Positions 14,643-21,829 of a stretch of 26,039 nucleotides of DNA are shown piece after piece. Position 1 is the first letter of the stretch. The number at the start of each line of letters is the position of its first letter. Location: positions 1 to 26,039 of the IMG/VR virus record IMGVR_UViG_3300030451_003662; one strand, 5' to 3'. The notes under the pieces are model-generated. The model was given only the letters and a program-made list of their open reading frames with translations, ran no database searches and was not told the DNA's origin. The DNA is from a virus. Position numbers and translations under genes: made by a program.

Positions 14643-14713
14643 TCGATAAATTTATTAAGGGTTTTAGTGCTCAGTAATCTACCGAAAGAATACCAAGCAC
14701 CGCCACCAAGTTA
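14639..14713 (-). other. Open in-frame extension after the tail tube stop
   Basis: Directly after the tail tube TAA there is a second TAA, then 23 sense codons in the same frame encoding LGGGAWYSFGRLLS and about nine more residues, ending in a TGA that overlaps the ATG of chaperone G (ATGA). The stretch has a richer, protein-like composition (Gly, Ala, Trp, Tyr) than intergenic DNA here, but no usual start codon. It may be the remnant of a longer tail tube C-terminus or of a lost small gene, or simply chance. Confidence 0.35.
14666..14701 (-). other. RNA hairpin between tail tube and chaperone genes
   Basis: On the minus-strand RNA, GGUGCUUGGUA (14701-14691) can pair with UACUGAGCACU (14676-14666) as an 11-base stem with three G-U pairs and a 14-base loop. 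The three departures from perfect complementarity are all G-U in the transcribed strand and A-C in the other, which favours a structure acting in the mRNA. It has no T-run, so it is not a simple terminator. It may tune chaperone G expression relative to the abundant tail tube protein, for example by RNA processing or stability. Confidence 0.4.
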
Positions 14714-15163
14714 TTAAGTGATTGTTAATGCTCCTGTCCCTTGTAAAGTTACTGAGTAAGTTGCATTATCTTCTGTACCCCCTGTTAAAGCTACAGAAGT
14801 TAAAAATGCTTTTCCGGAATAAAGCTTTTCACCAGTGTTAGTGCCTGCCGCACTAAATTCAAAGTCAAAAGATTGTCTTGCCGTTATTACATTTGTTTCT
14901 ATAAGATCGTCAACTCCATTTGTTAATGCTGCCGGAGTAGATGCTCCATCATTATAAGCATATAATCCTTCTACATCTAATGTAAAAGATCTAACGCCTT
15001 CAAGGTTTTCTTGGAATCCACTACTTGACTTATTTGTTATATCTCTAAGCTCTAAAGATACATTTAATGTGCAAGTCTGTGAAAACGCTATAAGCTCCGT
15101 AGAGCCACCCGCCGAGCTGAAGATCTTGAGATCTGTTCCGTTTATTGGGCCGTTTGCTGCCAT
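14714..15163 (-). CDS. Major tail tube protein
   Basis: A 149-residue tail tube subunit. The pattern NGTDLKIFSSAGGSTELIAF, then LNVSLELRDITNKSSSGFQE near residues 33-52 and GVRSFTLDVEGLYAY, is the typical beta-sandwich of the phage tail tube family related to Phage_tail_2. The C-terminal part (GKAFLTSVALTGGTEDNATY, SVTLQGTGALTIT) gives the last strands. It forms the stacked hexameric rings of the tail around the tape measure. The gene lies between the neck genes and the chaperone genes, the standard siphovirus position. It ends with two consecutive TAA codons, after which the frame stays open again as noted separately. Confidence 0.9.
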   Translation of the reverse strand: MAANGPINGTDLKIFSSAGGSTELIAFSQTCTLNVSLELRDITNKSSSGFQENLEGVRSFTLDVEGLYAYNDGASTPAALTNGVDDLIETNVITARQSFDFEFSAAGTNTGEKLYSGKAFLTSVALTGGTEDNATYSVTLQGTGALTIT

Positions 15164-15192
15164 AGTTATTTATTTATTTAGTTATTAATTAA

Positions 15193-15543
15193 TTAATTGC
15201 TTAATCTAAATCCTCCGATCGTTACACTCTCAGTTACATTATAAGAGATTTCGATCTGACTATTAGAGTTATTAAAAATGAAAGTAGGAAAAGGCCCTAT
15301 TATCCCTTCACTGCCCGAGCTTATAGACATTACAGTATTTGAAGCCGTTAGTTGCCCAAAGGCCTCTATATTCACCGTAGTAGTCTGAGCCGTAATAGTT
15401 ACTGATAAGGATTCTCCTGACGCATTTTTAACATATATAAAGCTCGCTCCGTCATTGCTCATTACATCGCCGCTCCCTGAGGCACTTGAAAATGTAGGAG
15501 TTATTCCGGATTGAGTTATGTTTTGTACTGATATTTCTGCCAT
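15193..15543 (-). CDS. Beta-rich virion protein, probable decoration or accessory
   Basis: A 116-residue protein lying between the tail completion and tail tube genes. The pattern SGITPTFSSASGSGDVMSND, GASFIYVKNASGESLSVTIT and EGIIGPFPTFIFNNSNSQIE occurs in a phage protein family whose members share xFIxVKN, TVTI and the GPFP turn. It looks like a small beta sandwich with no charged helix. I believe this family is a structural protein of the virion surface or neck, but I know of no assigned function. The gene starts 2 bases after the stop of the preceding gene and is followed by a 29-base AT-rich leader made of short repeats before the tail tube gene. Confidence 0.6.
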   Translation of the reverse strand: MAEISVQNITQSGITPTFSSASGSGDVMSNDGASFIYVKNASGESLSVTITAQTTTVNIEAFGQLTASNTVMSISSGSEGIIGPFPTFIFNNSNSQIEISYNVTESVTIGGFRLSN

Positions 15544-15545
15544 TA

Positions 15546-15941
15546 TTATAAGTTTTGCCTAATGTTAAAATCTAATGCTTTTCTATATATTCCTAATTCG
15601 TGATTATCATCAAATATCTCATTGAGTCCATCGAATTGAATTGATTGTATTCTTATTGTATTGTAAGTGCCGCTCACTCGATCTAAAGCCGTTCTTATTT
15701 TATCTGCTATATCGCAAGCCTCACTATAAGATTTGGCATAGCAACTTACTGTACTTTGTATTGTGTCGAGTTTAGATACTCCATCTTTTGTATCGCTCGG
15801 ATTATTCTCATCAACATCATATAAAATAAAAGGAAACTCAGTTGATTGAGGAGCTACCAAAGGAAAGATTCTCGTGCTCACTAAACTTGTAATATCTGAG
15901 TCATTACTTAAAATATTATATATTGCTAATCCTACTTTCAT
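15546..15941 (-). CDS. Tail completion protein (DUF3168 type)
   Basis: A 131-residue protein of the DUF3168 tail-terminator family. Typical features are LAIYNILSNDSDITSLVSTR, IFPLVAPQSTEFPFILYDVD and QSTVSCYAKSYSEACDIADK followed by IRTAL. These proteins form a ring at the end of the tail tube that stops polymerisation and joins the tail to the head. The length is normal. It overlaps the preceding gene by one base (TAATG), so translation is probably coupled within the neck cluster. Confidence 0.88.
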   Translation of the reverse strand: MKVGLAIYNILSNDSDITSLVSTRIFPLVAPQSTEFPFILYDVDENNPSDTKDGVSKLDTIQSTVSCYAKSYSEACDIADKIRTALDRVSGTYNTIRIQSIQFDGLNEIFDDNHELGIYRKALDFNIRQNL

Positions 15942-16447
15942 TACCTACCGAATACGCCGTATTTTTCTGTTCGTTTAGCGTGTTGCTTTATTAATTTCGC
16001 TATCGTCTTTTCAGCGTCTTTTATTGTATTGTTTAACATAACAAATTTAGTTGTTTGAAATGCGGGCTCAAAAAACGGCTTGGCCGCAGGCATAGGCCCC
16101 TTACCAAAAAATTTAACTTCATCACCATATTCAATGAACGGGCCGTAAAATCCTGTTTTATCACTACTTGCAAACCTTCCTTTTACTCTTGGCCCAACAA
16201 AACCGCCTAAATATTTTTTAGTTTTTTTAGTAGTGAAGTAGCCAATACTACGAGCTAATTGCCCTGTCTTATTTGCTTTTCTGTTAATATTTGCTTTTGC
16301 TTCTTTTATTAACGGCTTTGAGTTTTCTCTAAAAAATTTATTAAAGATCTTTTGATCGTTTAATTGTTTTGGAAGGGATTTGAACATCATTTGTAATTCT
16401 TTAATGCCTTGCACCTCGATTGAATTTCTATTCCTATATAATGCCAT
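15941..16447 (-). CDS. HK97 gp10-like neck or tail protein
   Basis: A 168-residue member of the HK97 gp10-like family. The pattern EVQGIKELQMMFKSLPKQLN, then FRENSKPLIKEAKANINRKA, NKTGQLARSIGYF, FYGPFIEYG and AKPFFEPAFQ is characteristic. The KTGxLxxSI and GPxxEYG motifs are the best signature. Proteins of this family help complete the tail or join it to the neck. The gene overlaps both neighbours by one base (TAATG junctions), in the order connector, head closure, gp10-like, tail completion, as in HK97-type phages. Confidence 0.9.
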   Translation of the reverse strand: MALYRNRNSIEVQGIKELQMMFKSLPKQLNDQKIFNKFFRENSKPLIKEAKANINRKANKTGQLARSIGYFTTKKTKKYLGGFVGPRVKGRFASSDKTGFYGPFIEYGDEVKFFGKGPMPAAKPFFEPAFQTTKFVMLNNTIKDAEKTIAKLIKQHAKRTEKYGVFGR

Positions 16448-16770
16448 TATTGTCTCTCTTCCGTTGTTATTTTTAAAAATCTTTCACGCCCTTCTATTTC
16501 ATTAATCGATTCAACAAAGTAAAATTTAGAATCGTAAGTAATCCTTGTTTTTTCGGTAAAATTATTGAGGCCGATATTTCTTATGTAAAAATGAACTTTA
16601 CTTATGGCAGTAATTCTATCGAACTCATCTTTTTGAGATCCTCCATCAAATTCAACTTTAGCCCATACTTCATTTGATTCACCATAATTTTCAATCAATT
16701 CTCCAAAGTCGTTTTTAGTTGTACCATAATTTTGATATACTATTCTCCTATCTAATTTACCTATCTGCAT
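16447..16770 (-). CDS. Head closure protein (SPP1 gp16-like)
   Basis: A 107-residue head-tail adaptor. The start QIGKLDRRIVYQNYGTTKND (residues 2-21), then EVWAKVEFDGGSQKDEFDRI and later FYIRNIGLNNFTEKTRITYD fits the small beta-barrel family of head completion or stopper proteins. The protein forms a ring below the connector and keeps DNA in the head until the tail joins. It overlaps the connector gene by 10 bases and the gp10-like gene by one base. Confidence 0.88.
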   Translation of the reverse strand: MQIGKLDRRIVYQNYGTTKNDFGELIENYGESNEVWAKVEFDGGSQKDEFDRITAISKVHFYIRNIGLNNFTEKTRITYDSKFYFVESINEIEGRERFLKITTEERQ

Positions 16771-17336
16771 ACTTGCACTCTATATTGATCTAAGAGAAAT
16801 TTAGCATTCATAGGAAGCTCGGTTGCGATTGTACCCGTTACAACGGCTTGCCTGTTTTCGTAATAATTACCAATCGTTAATAATACCGCTTGCTTTATTG
16901 CTTGATCCACATCAGAGGCCGAACTCACTCCTACTTTATATCTTACTTCGATTGCATTTTTTCTTTCGGAAAGCACCGGAAAAGTTTGATTTGGTTTCAA
17001 AAAAATTCTTGCCGGCATTGATACCATATCGAAAGCATATACACTTGTATCTAAAGTTTGTTGGTTATCATCTTGATCATAATATTTTATTGAATCTACT
17101 GAGGTAACCGGAGATTTTAAAAGTGTACTAATCTCTTTCCACTCGTCTGCAAACATATCTAAAGTAGTTTCAAGAAAAAACCTATTTGTATATTCTTGAG
17201 CTGAATTTGTGCAAGCCACTATTAAGGCCGCAATCAAATTATCGTCTGCCGTTGTATCAACTTTCAAATGAGTTTTGACTTCATTCGATGTTAATATATT
17301 ACCCGTTGCTGCCGTTACTACTTTATAATTTTTCAT
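16761..17336 (-). CDS. Head-tail connector (HK97 gp6-like)
   Basis: A 191-residue connector protein. The signature LTSNEVKTHLKVDTTADDNL (residues 15-34) followed by IAALIVACTNSAQEYTNRFF is the helical start of the gp6/gp15-like connector family. Later KSPVTSVDSIKYYDQDDNQQ and FPVLSERKNAIEVRYKVGV form the beta part, and QAVLLTIGNYYENRQAVV is the C-terminal helix. It forms the dodecameric ring below the portal. It is the first gene after the terminator that follows the capsid gene, so it is transcribed less than the capsid gene if that terminator works. Confidence 0.92.
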   Translation of the reverse strand: MKNYKVVTAATGNILTSNEVKTHLKVDTTADDNLIAALIVACTNSAQEYTNRFFLETTLDMFADEWKEISTLLKSPVTSVDSIKYYDQDDNQQTLDTSVYAFDMVSMPARIFLKPNQTFPVLSERKNAIEVRYKVGVSSASDVDQAIKQAVLLTIGNYYENRQAVVTGTIATELPMNAKFLLDQYRVQVCR

Positions 17337-17347
17337 ATTTCTTTTTT

Positions 17348-17381
17348 AAAAAAAAGGAGTGGAGATTAAGCCACCCCTTTT
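17348..17381 (-). terminator. Rho-independent terminator after the capsid gene
   Basis: On the minus strand AAAAGGGGTGG (17381-17371) pairs with CCACTCCTTTT (17362-17352) over 11 bases with one G-U pair and an 8-base loop, followed by a run of eight T (17355-17348). It lies 15 bases after the stop of the major capsid gene. It is the best terminator in the window. Partial termination here would make capsid transcripts more abundant than those of the connector and tail genes. Confidence 0.88.
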
Positions 17382-17395
17382 AATAATACTAATTA

Positions 17396-18634
17396 TTATG
17401 CTTCAATTAGGTTTCCAAATACGCCACCTGTTCCAAGTTGTACCGCTTGGCAGTCAACTAAAGAAGTGATAACTAATCTCGGTGCACCTGTTGCCGCTCC
17501 AGTATAAGGATCATATAAGAAGTCTAAGCCACCAAATTGAGCCATATGTACTTTCGAGAAGTCTCCGAAAAGAACATGAGCTTTTGTACCAAAGTTTGTA
17601 GCAGCATTTGCCACATTTGCTGAGTGAAATGCGAAATATCCGTTTACAGTTTTATCTCTCATATCATAAGCCGCACTTACGTTTGATACTTGCTGAGCTA
17701 CTTTAATTTGAGCATAAGCAGTAGGATTCATTAGATAAGCCAATCTTGCCCCTTCAACTTGTACTCCATTAGCTAAAATCGTAGCTTCTAAAGTTGATGC
17801 CGAAGATCCTGAAAATGCATCAGTAGATACTGCAATCGCATCTGTAAAGATAGACTGCGGACCTGCAGTAATGTCTGATCCTCCTGTCAATACTGCTTCT
17901 TCAAGAGTAGCCGCAATATTCTGAGCCATGTTTCTCCTTAACGCCGCCTCTAAAGAAGCATTCTGTACTAAAGACTCATTCGATACATTAACCACAGAAA
18001 TAATTTTCTTTGGAGATAATGTAATAGAAGTAGTTGTACCGCCGGGAGTAAGAGCTCCAGTTGTTCCATCTTCTGCGAAAAATTTAGAATTTACACCACT
18101 TATAACAGGAAACTTCATATTATTTATACCAGTGTAAACATTAGCACCCGCCTTAGCTAATACAAGATTAGCCTCTAATTGATCTGTAAAAGCCATAGTT
18201 TGTGAACTATTTTGAGCCGCCGTATCTACGTTAGCTCTCGTTAGAACGCTTGAAGGTATTCCAACGCCTCTATAGTTTTGGCCTGTATATCTTGCTTCGT
18301 TACGAGCCTCTTGATCCATTTCTTTTACAAGGCCGGATAAATGACCTGTCATAGCTTGCCTTGCAGCATCTTGAAAAGAATAATCTCTTATTTCTTTTTC
18401 AACTTTTGTTGCTTTAGTTCCTGAGATTACGGCACTATTTCTTTTTATAGTTTCCATTTTCTCAGATCTTTCAATCATAGCATCAAGATTATCAACCTCA
18501 GTTAATAATCCATCTACTTGATTGTTTTCGTCTGTAGTTAAGTCCCTCTTCTCAGTTGATGCAACATCTTTTATAGTCTCTAACTGTGAAATTATATCGG
18601 AGCGTAACTCTTTATATTCAATAGATGATTTCAT
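17396..18634 (-). CDS. Major capsid protein, HK97 fold
   Basis: A 412-residue HK97-type capsid protein. Residues 1-65 form a coiled coil (DLTTDENNQVDGLLTEVDNL, DAMIERSEKMETIKRN) and about 1-110 is the delta/scaffold region that the prohead protease is expected to remove. The mature fold starts near GVGIPSSVLTR (123-133). Core features include ITAGPQSIFTDAIAVS, ARLAYLMNPTAYAQIK and the end HVLFGDFSKVHMAQFGGLDF with FLYDPYTGAATGAPRLVITS. It forms the icosahedral shell. The leader is A/T-rich with no Shine-Dalgarno. The gene is followed by a strong terminator, in keeping with the need for many copies. Confidence 0.95.
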   Translation of the reverse strand: MKSSIEYKELRSDIISQLETIKDVASTEKRDLTTDENNQVDGLLTEVDNLDAMIERSEKMETIKRNSAVISGTKATKVEKEIRDYSFQDAARQAMTGHLSGLVKEMDQEARNEARYTGQNYRGVGIPSSVLTRANVDTAAQNSSQTMAFTDQLEANLVLAKAGANVYTGINNMKFPVISGVNSKFFAEDGTTGALTPGGTTTSITLSPKKIISVVNVSNESLVQNASLEAALRRNMAQNIAATLEEAVLTGGSDITAGPQSIFTDAIAVSTDAFSGSSASTLEATILANGVQVEGARLAYLMNPTAYAQIKVAQQVSNVSAAYDMRDKTVNGYFAFHSANVANAATNFGTKAHVLFGDFSKVHMAQFGGLDFLYDPYTGAATGAPRLVITSLVDCQAVQLGTGGVFGNLIEA

Positions 18635-18653
18635 ATATTTATTAATTTAATTA

Positions 18654-20405
18654 TTATTTTCTCTTTTTAATTTCTAATTTTAGTCCAAGAAGAGAATGCT
18701 TGACTAATTTCTTTGTTTCTTCAAATTCTTTGAGGCCTCTTTGAGCTACTATTACATCACTCTCAGCTTGACTATATGCCGGATATGTTACAACTGAAAT
18801 GTCATATAAAGAATCGATCTCCTCGATTGTTCTTACGTTGTTTCCATCATCGTCATTACTCCATGAATCTTTTTTTACTGTGAAAGCAAATGAACTTTGA
18901 TTAATATTATTATTTTTCATATTAACTAAAAGATCATTAGCATAAGTTGTATTTGGCATTTCGAACTCATATCTTAAACCCTTACTATCTGCCGTTAATT
19001 TTAAAGTGCCTTCTCCATATTTCGAACGGGCTAATATTAAATTAGGATCGTGATTGATCAGGGCCCTTGTGTCAGATCGATTGATTAGATCTTGTGTAAA
19101 AGCTCCTTCTTTAATATATTCATAAAAGTTACCTAAATTTTCACTTCTTGAATTATATACACTTCCGTAACCTACAACCACATTTCTTTTTTGTCCGTCA
19201 ATCTCTCGTGTTTCAATAGAACTATTAATACTAAAAGTTCTTTTTTCAATATTAGGATTGTCGTTTCTTTTCATTGGCTTTTCCTCATCTTCTTCGTGAG
19301 CTCCCGATTTCTCCGGCTTTTCTTCATCTTCCATATGGGCCCCTGATTTTTCGGGATCTTCTTCTTCCATATGAGCCCCTGACTTTTCCGGCTTTTTTTC
19401 CTCGTCTTTATGATAATGAGCTTCTTCCGTTTTTTCTTTACCATCTTCCATAGCACTTAATATATCATCGTGTGAATTGAAAGGCATATATACCTTCATA
19501 CCATCAAGCTCGTGCTCGTGGCTTCCGCTACCTCCCATATTTTTTGCTACATTTTCCGCCTCCTCTTTAGTTGAATAGAGAGGCATTTCGATACCATCAG
19601 TAATCATAGTACCTACTAATTGTCTATTTTCGTTTTCCATATAATATTTTTTTTCGTCTAATTTTTTTCTAACGGGGTGATTTTTTGGTAATAGATCTGT
19701 ATCGTGTTTACCTCTTCTAAACTTTCCATTTTTTAAAGCGTAAAGGAAAGAATTAGTACGGGCAAGGGCCCACTGCTCAGGTGATTTTACGCTTGGCCTG
19801 ACCGATTGAGGATTAGTATGATAAGCCCCTACTCCTCTATCAAAAACTTTTTCTAAAGTGTTTAAAGTAACAGAAGCATTGTAACCTAAATTTTTACCCT
19901 TAACTTCTTCATTATGATCGTCTCTTTTTTTCTCAAGAGATTTTTTAATTTTTGCTGATACTCTTTTTTCTTCTTCTTTTACGATCTCTTTCCTTTTTCT
20001 TTCACTAAAAGCAAATCCAAAATCCCCGCCCCATAATGCTATTGCAATCCTTCCATTTGACGGGTACCCCTTTTCACCGACCTCATAACCTTCAGCCTTT
20101 TTATCCACTTGGTGCCTTGAGTGAAAAGCAAACATTCTTGTAACTCTATCAGGAGTTAATGAATTATTAATAATCATTCTTGCCGTACTTACCCCAACAT
20201 TCGTACCGCCTCTACCAAATTCTTTACGCCACTCCAAACCTTTTTTTGCTTCGTCAATCATTCCTTGAGTTGGAGTTAGATCAATATCACTTACGGCTCT
20301 ATAATAATCTTTATTATCATTTTCGGCCTCAGCTTTTGAATCATATTTACACGATCCTGTTTGCCCAAACTTCCATTTACCATTGTTACATTTATAAGCC
20401 GGCAT
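18654..20405 (-). CDS. Multi-module prohead protease, 583 aa
   Basis: The protease domain (about 388-560) carries the HK97 prohead protease pattern: VVVGYGSVYNSRSENLGNFY, H452 in LINHDPNLILARS, S504-S505 in NINQSSFAFTV and LYDISVVTYPAY. It cleaves the capsid delta domain. Unusually, about 385 residues precede it: a short cysteine module (C6 and C19 in KCNNGKWKFG and GSCKYDSKAEAE), a module with FSRHQVDKKAEGYEV-like residues, AIALWGGDFGFAFSE and QWALARTNSFLYALKNGKFR (about 80-245), a module ending SGSHEHELDGMKVYMPF (about 265-310), and an acidic PEKSGAH repeat (339-370). Typical proteases of this family are about 200 residues. The start overlaps the portal gene by 14 bases. The N-terminal part may be an internal head or scaffold module. 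Confidence 0.9.
   Translation of the reverse strand: MPAYKCNNGKWKFGQTGSCKYDSKAEAENDNKDYYRAVSDIDLTPTQGMIDEAKKGLEWRKEFGRGGTNVGVSTARMIINNSLTPDRVTRMFAFHSRHQVDKKAEGYEVGEKGYPSNGRIAIALWGGDFGFAFSERKRKEIVKEEEKRVSAKIKKSLEKKRDDHNEEVKGKNLGYNASVTLNTLEKVFDRGVGAYHTNPQSVRPSVKSPEQWALARTNSFLYALKNGKFRRGKHDTDLLPKNHPVRKKLDEKKYYMENENRQLVGTMITDGIEMPLYSTKEEAENVAKNMGGSGSHEHELDGMKVYMPFNSHDDILSAMEDGKEKTEEAHYHKDEEKKPEKSGAHMEEEDPEKSGAHMEDEEKPEKSGAHEEDEEKPMKRNDNPNIEKRTFSINSSIETREIDGQKRNVVVGYGSVYNSRSENLGNFYEYIKEGAFTQDLINRSDTRALINHDPNLILARSKYGEGTLKLTADSKGLRYEFEMPNTTYANDLLVNMKNNNINQSSFAFTVKKDSWSNDDDGNNVRTIEEIDSLYDISVVTYPAYSQAESDVIVAQRGLKEFEETKKLVKHSLLGLKLEIKKRK
19290..19395 (-). repeat. Acidic PEKSGAH repeat in the protease
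   Basis: Three copies of PEKSGAH(M)E(E/D)(E/D)E, at residues 339-345, 351-357 and 364-370 of the protease protein, with spacing of 12 and 13 residues. The DNA copies are similar but not identical (synonymous changes such as CCGATTTCTCC versus CCTGATTTTTC on the plus strand), so the duplication is not very recent. The segment is highly acidic and probably disordered, a flexible linker between the N-terminal modules and the protease. Confidence 0.8.
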
Positions 20406-21576
20406 CCCCTACTTTATCTATAGTTGTCATATTCATTGGTATAAAATGCTTATCACCACCTTCGATAGCATTTAAATTTTCTTTTCTTCTTACTTCGTTA
20501 ATACTCATATAGCCGTTTTGTATTGCGGTTTTATAAGCTTCGTTTCTTGTTTTAACGTCTCCTCTTAATAATCCATTTACATTAAACTCAACAAAAGAGT
20601 TACCTAATTCATTTGTTCTAAATAATTTAAGATTCATTTCGTGCTCAATCCTTGTGAGATAAGGCATCAAAGAATAAGTAACAAATTCTTGAGACTGCAT
20701 TTCTATATTATTAAAGCTTGACTTTGTAAGATCTTTTAACATATGAGGAGGTAAATTAAATATTCTTGCAATCTCCTCTACTCCGAATTGTCTTGAAGCA
20801 AGAAATTGAGCTTGCTCCGGAGATATAGATATAGGCTTGAATGTCAATCCTTCTTCTAAGATAATTGTTGAATTACTATTTTTTAATTTAGCATAAGCAT
20901 TATTAAACGATTCTTTTAATCGCATTATTGCGGTTTCAGATAAAGCTCTATCGGTGCTTAAAACAGAGCTCGGCTTTGCTCCGTTTGTAAAAAAAGTTTT
21001 ACCGAACTCCTCCATTGAAAGAGACCAATTTATTGCTTTAGCACATTGATCTATTGGAGATAGTCCTTCTACTCCATCATCTGATATTAGTTTCACGTGT
21101 AACACATCTTTTGAGTCAAGAACTCCGGCCCCTTGAGTTTGGTAAAAAATCTCTCGATCTTTAACATAAATAGTTACAAGCTCCGGATTTAACGGAACAA
21201 GCTCTACAGGATTAGAGTTATTATCTCTAACGATATGCACATAAGAATTACCATCAGTTAATACTGAATACATTATGTACTCAAAAAATGTTATTTTATT
21301 TTGATACGAGTTCGGTTTAAATTTTATTAGATTGTAAATTCTATTATTTACATCTTCAATTTTATCTCCGTTAGCCTCTTTTTTATATACTGATATTGGA
21401 AGTGAAGAAACACTTTCAGACAATAACCTTATTGCATTCCATACTGAGGTTAATGTCATTGCTTTGTCAGAGTCGAAAGGCTCCGCACTTGGAAAAATAC
21501 TATCGAGGCTTATGCCTCTTTTTTGTGTGTTCGAACTTCCTAAAAAGAAAGTTCTTATATTATCTATTAAGCTCAA
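20392..21576 (-). CDS. Portal protein, HK97 type
   Basis: A 394-residue portal. Typical features are LTSVWNAIRLLSESVSSLPI near residue 42, NGDKIEDVNNRIYNLIKFKP, FFEYIMYSVLTDGNSYVHIV, ELVPLNPELVTIY, DGVEGLSPIDQCAKAINWSL and EEIARIFNLPPHMLKDLTKS. It forms the dodecameric DNA channel at one capsid vertex and docks the terminase. The start codon is TTG (21576-21574): an in-frame TAA lies 12 bases upstream and no ATG occurs between, and residues following the TTG (SLIDNIRTFF) match portal N-termini. It ends inside the protease gene (14-base overlap). Confidence 0.94.
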   Translation of the reverse strand: MSLIDNIRTFFLGSSNTQKRGISLDSIFPSAEPFDSDKAMTLTSVWNAIRLLSESVSSLPISVYKKEANGDKIEDVNNRIYNLIKFKPNSYQNKITFFEYIMYSVLTDGNSYVHIVRDNNSNPVELVPLNPELVTIYVKDREIFYQTQGAGVLDSKDVLHVKLISDDGVEGLSPIDQCAKAINWSLSMEEFGKTFFTNGAKPSSVLSTDRALSETAIMRLKESFNNAYAKLKNSNSTIILEEGLTFKPISISPEQAQFLASRQFGVEEIARIFNLPPHMLKDLTKSSFNNIEMQSQEFVTYSLMPYLTRIEHEMNLKLFRTNELGNSFVEFNVNGLLRGDVKTRNEAYKTAIQNGYMSINEVRRKENLNAIEGGDKHFIPMNMTTIDKVGDAGL

Positions 21577-21619
21577 TGAAAAATTTTATACAATAATAAT
21601 TAGAATTTAATAATTTAAG

Positions 21620-21634
21620 TGTAACTCAGTTACA
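21620..21634. other. Perfect 15-base palindrome
   Basis: TGTAACT-C-AGTTACA, two perfect 7-base arms around a single base, at the end of the small gene after terL; the stop codon of that gene forms its centre. The plus-strand flank is a run of seven T, so a weak terminator on the plus strand is possible, although the loop is short. As DNA it could also be an operator-like site before the portal gene. No protein is known to bind it. Confidence 0.45.
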
Positions 21635-21829
21635 TTTTTTTACTCTTCTATTGCGACATACTCGAAAGCTATTATAATCGGAATATCTCCTCTTACCAAA
21701 GTGTAATTCATATTCTTCCTCAAGCTTCTCATATGCCTCTTTATATGTTTTATATTTTGTTGTATTTTTCCAAAATCTTTTGTCAAATCCATCAGGATTC
21801 AATAAAGCTATGATTTCAGTATTTTTCAT
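21626..21829 (-). CDS. Small unknown protein between terL and portal
   Basis: A 67-residue basic protein, ATG start overlapping the terL stop as ATGA. Sequence features are TEIIALLNPDGFDKRFWKNT, YKTYKEAYEKLEEEYELHFG (helical) and a C-terminal basic stretch RRYSDYNSFRVCRNRRVKKC. I do not recognise it. Small genes between the large terminase and portal genes are common in phages of this type, and the C-terminal arginine-lysine cluster suggests binding to DNA or RNA. A packaging accessory role is a guess from position. Confidence 0.65.
   Translation of the reverse strand: MKNTEIIALLNPDGFDKRFWKNTTKYKTYKEAYEKLEEEYELHFGKRRYSDYNSFRVCRNRRVKKCN

Noticed and set aside
14690-14710. GGGAWYS resemblance to the RecA C-terminal region
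   Set aside because: Seven residues only, with no other RecA feature in or near the frame.
19271-19456. Lysine-rich 61-codon frame on the minus strand overlapping the acidic repeat
   Set aside because: It is the shifted reading of the PEKSGAH repeat in the protease gene; its low-complexity basic composition is a by-product of the repeat.
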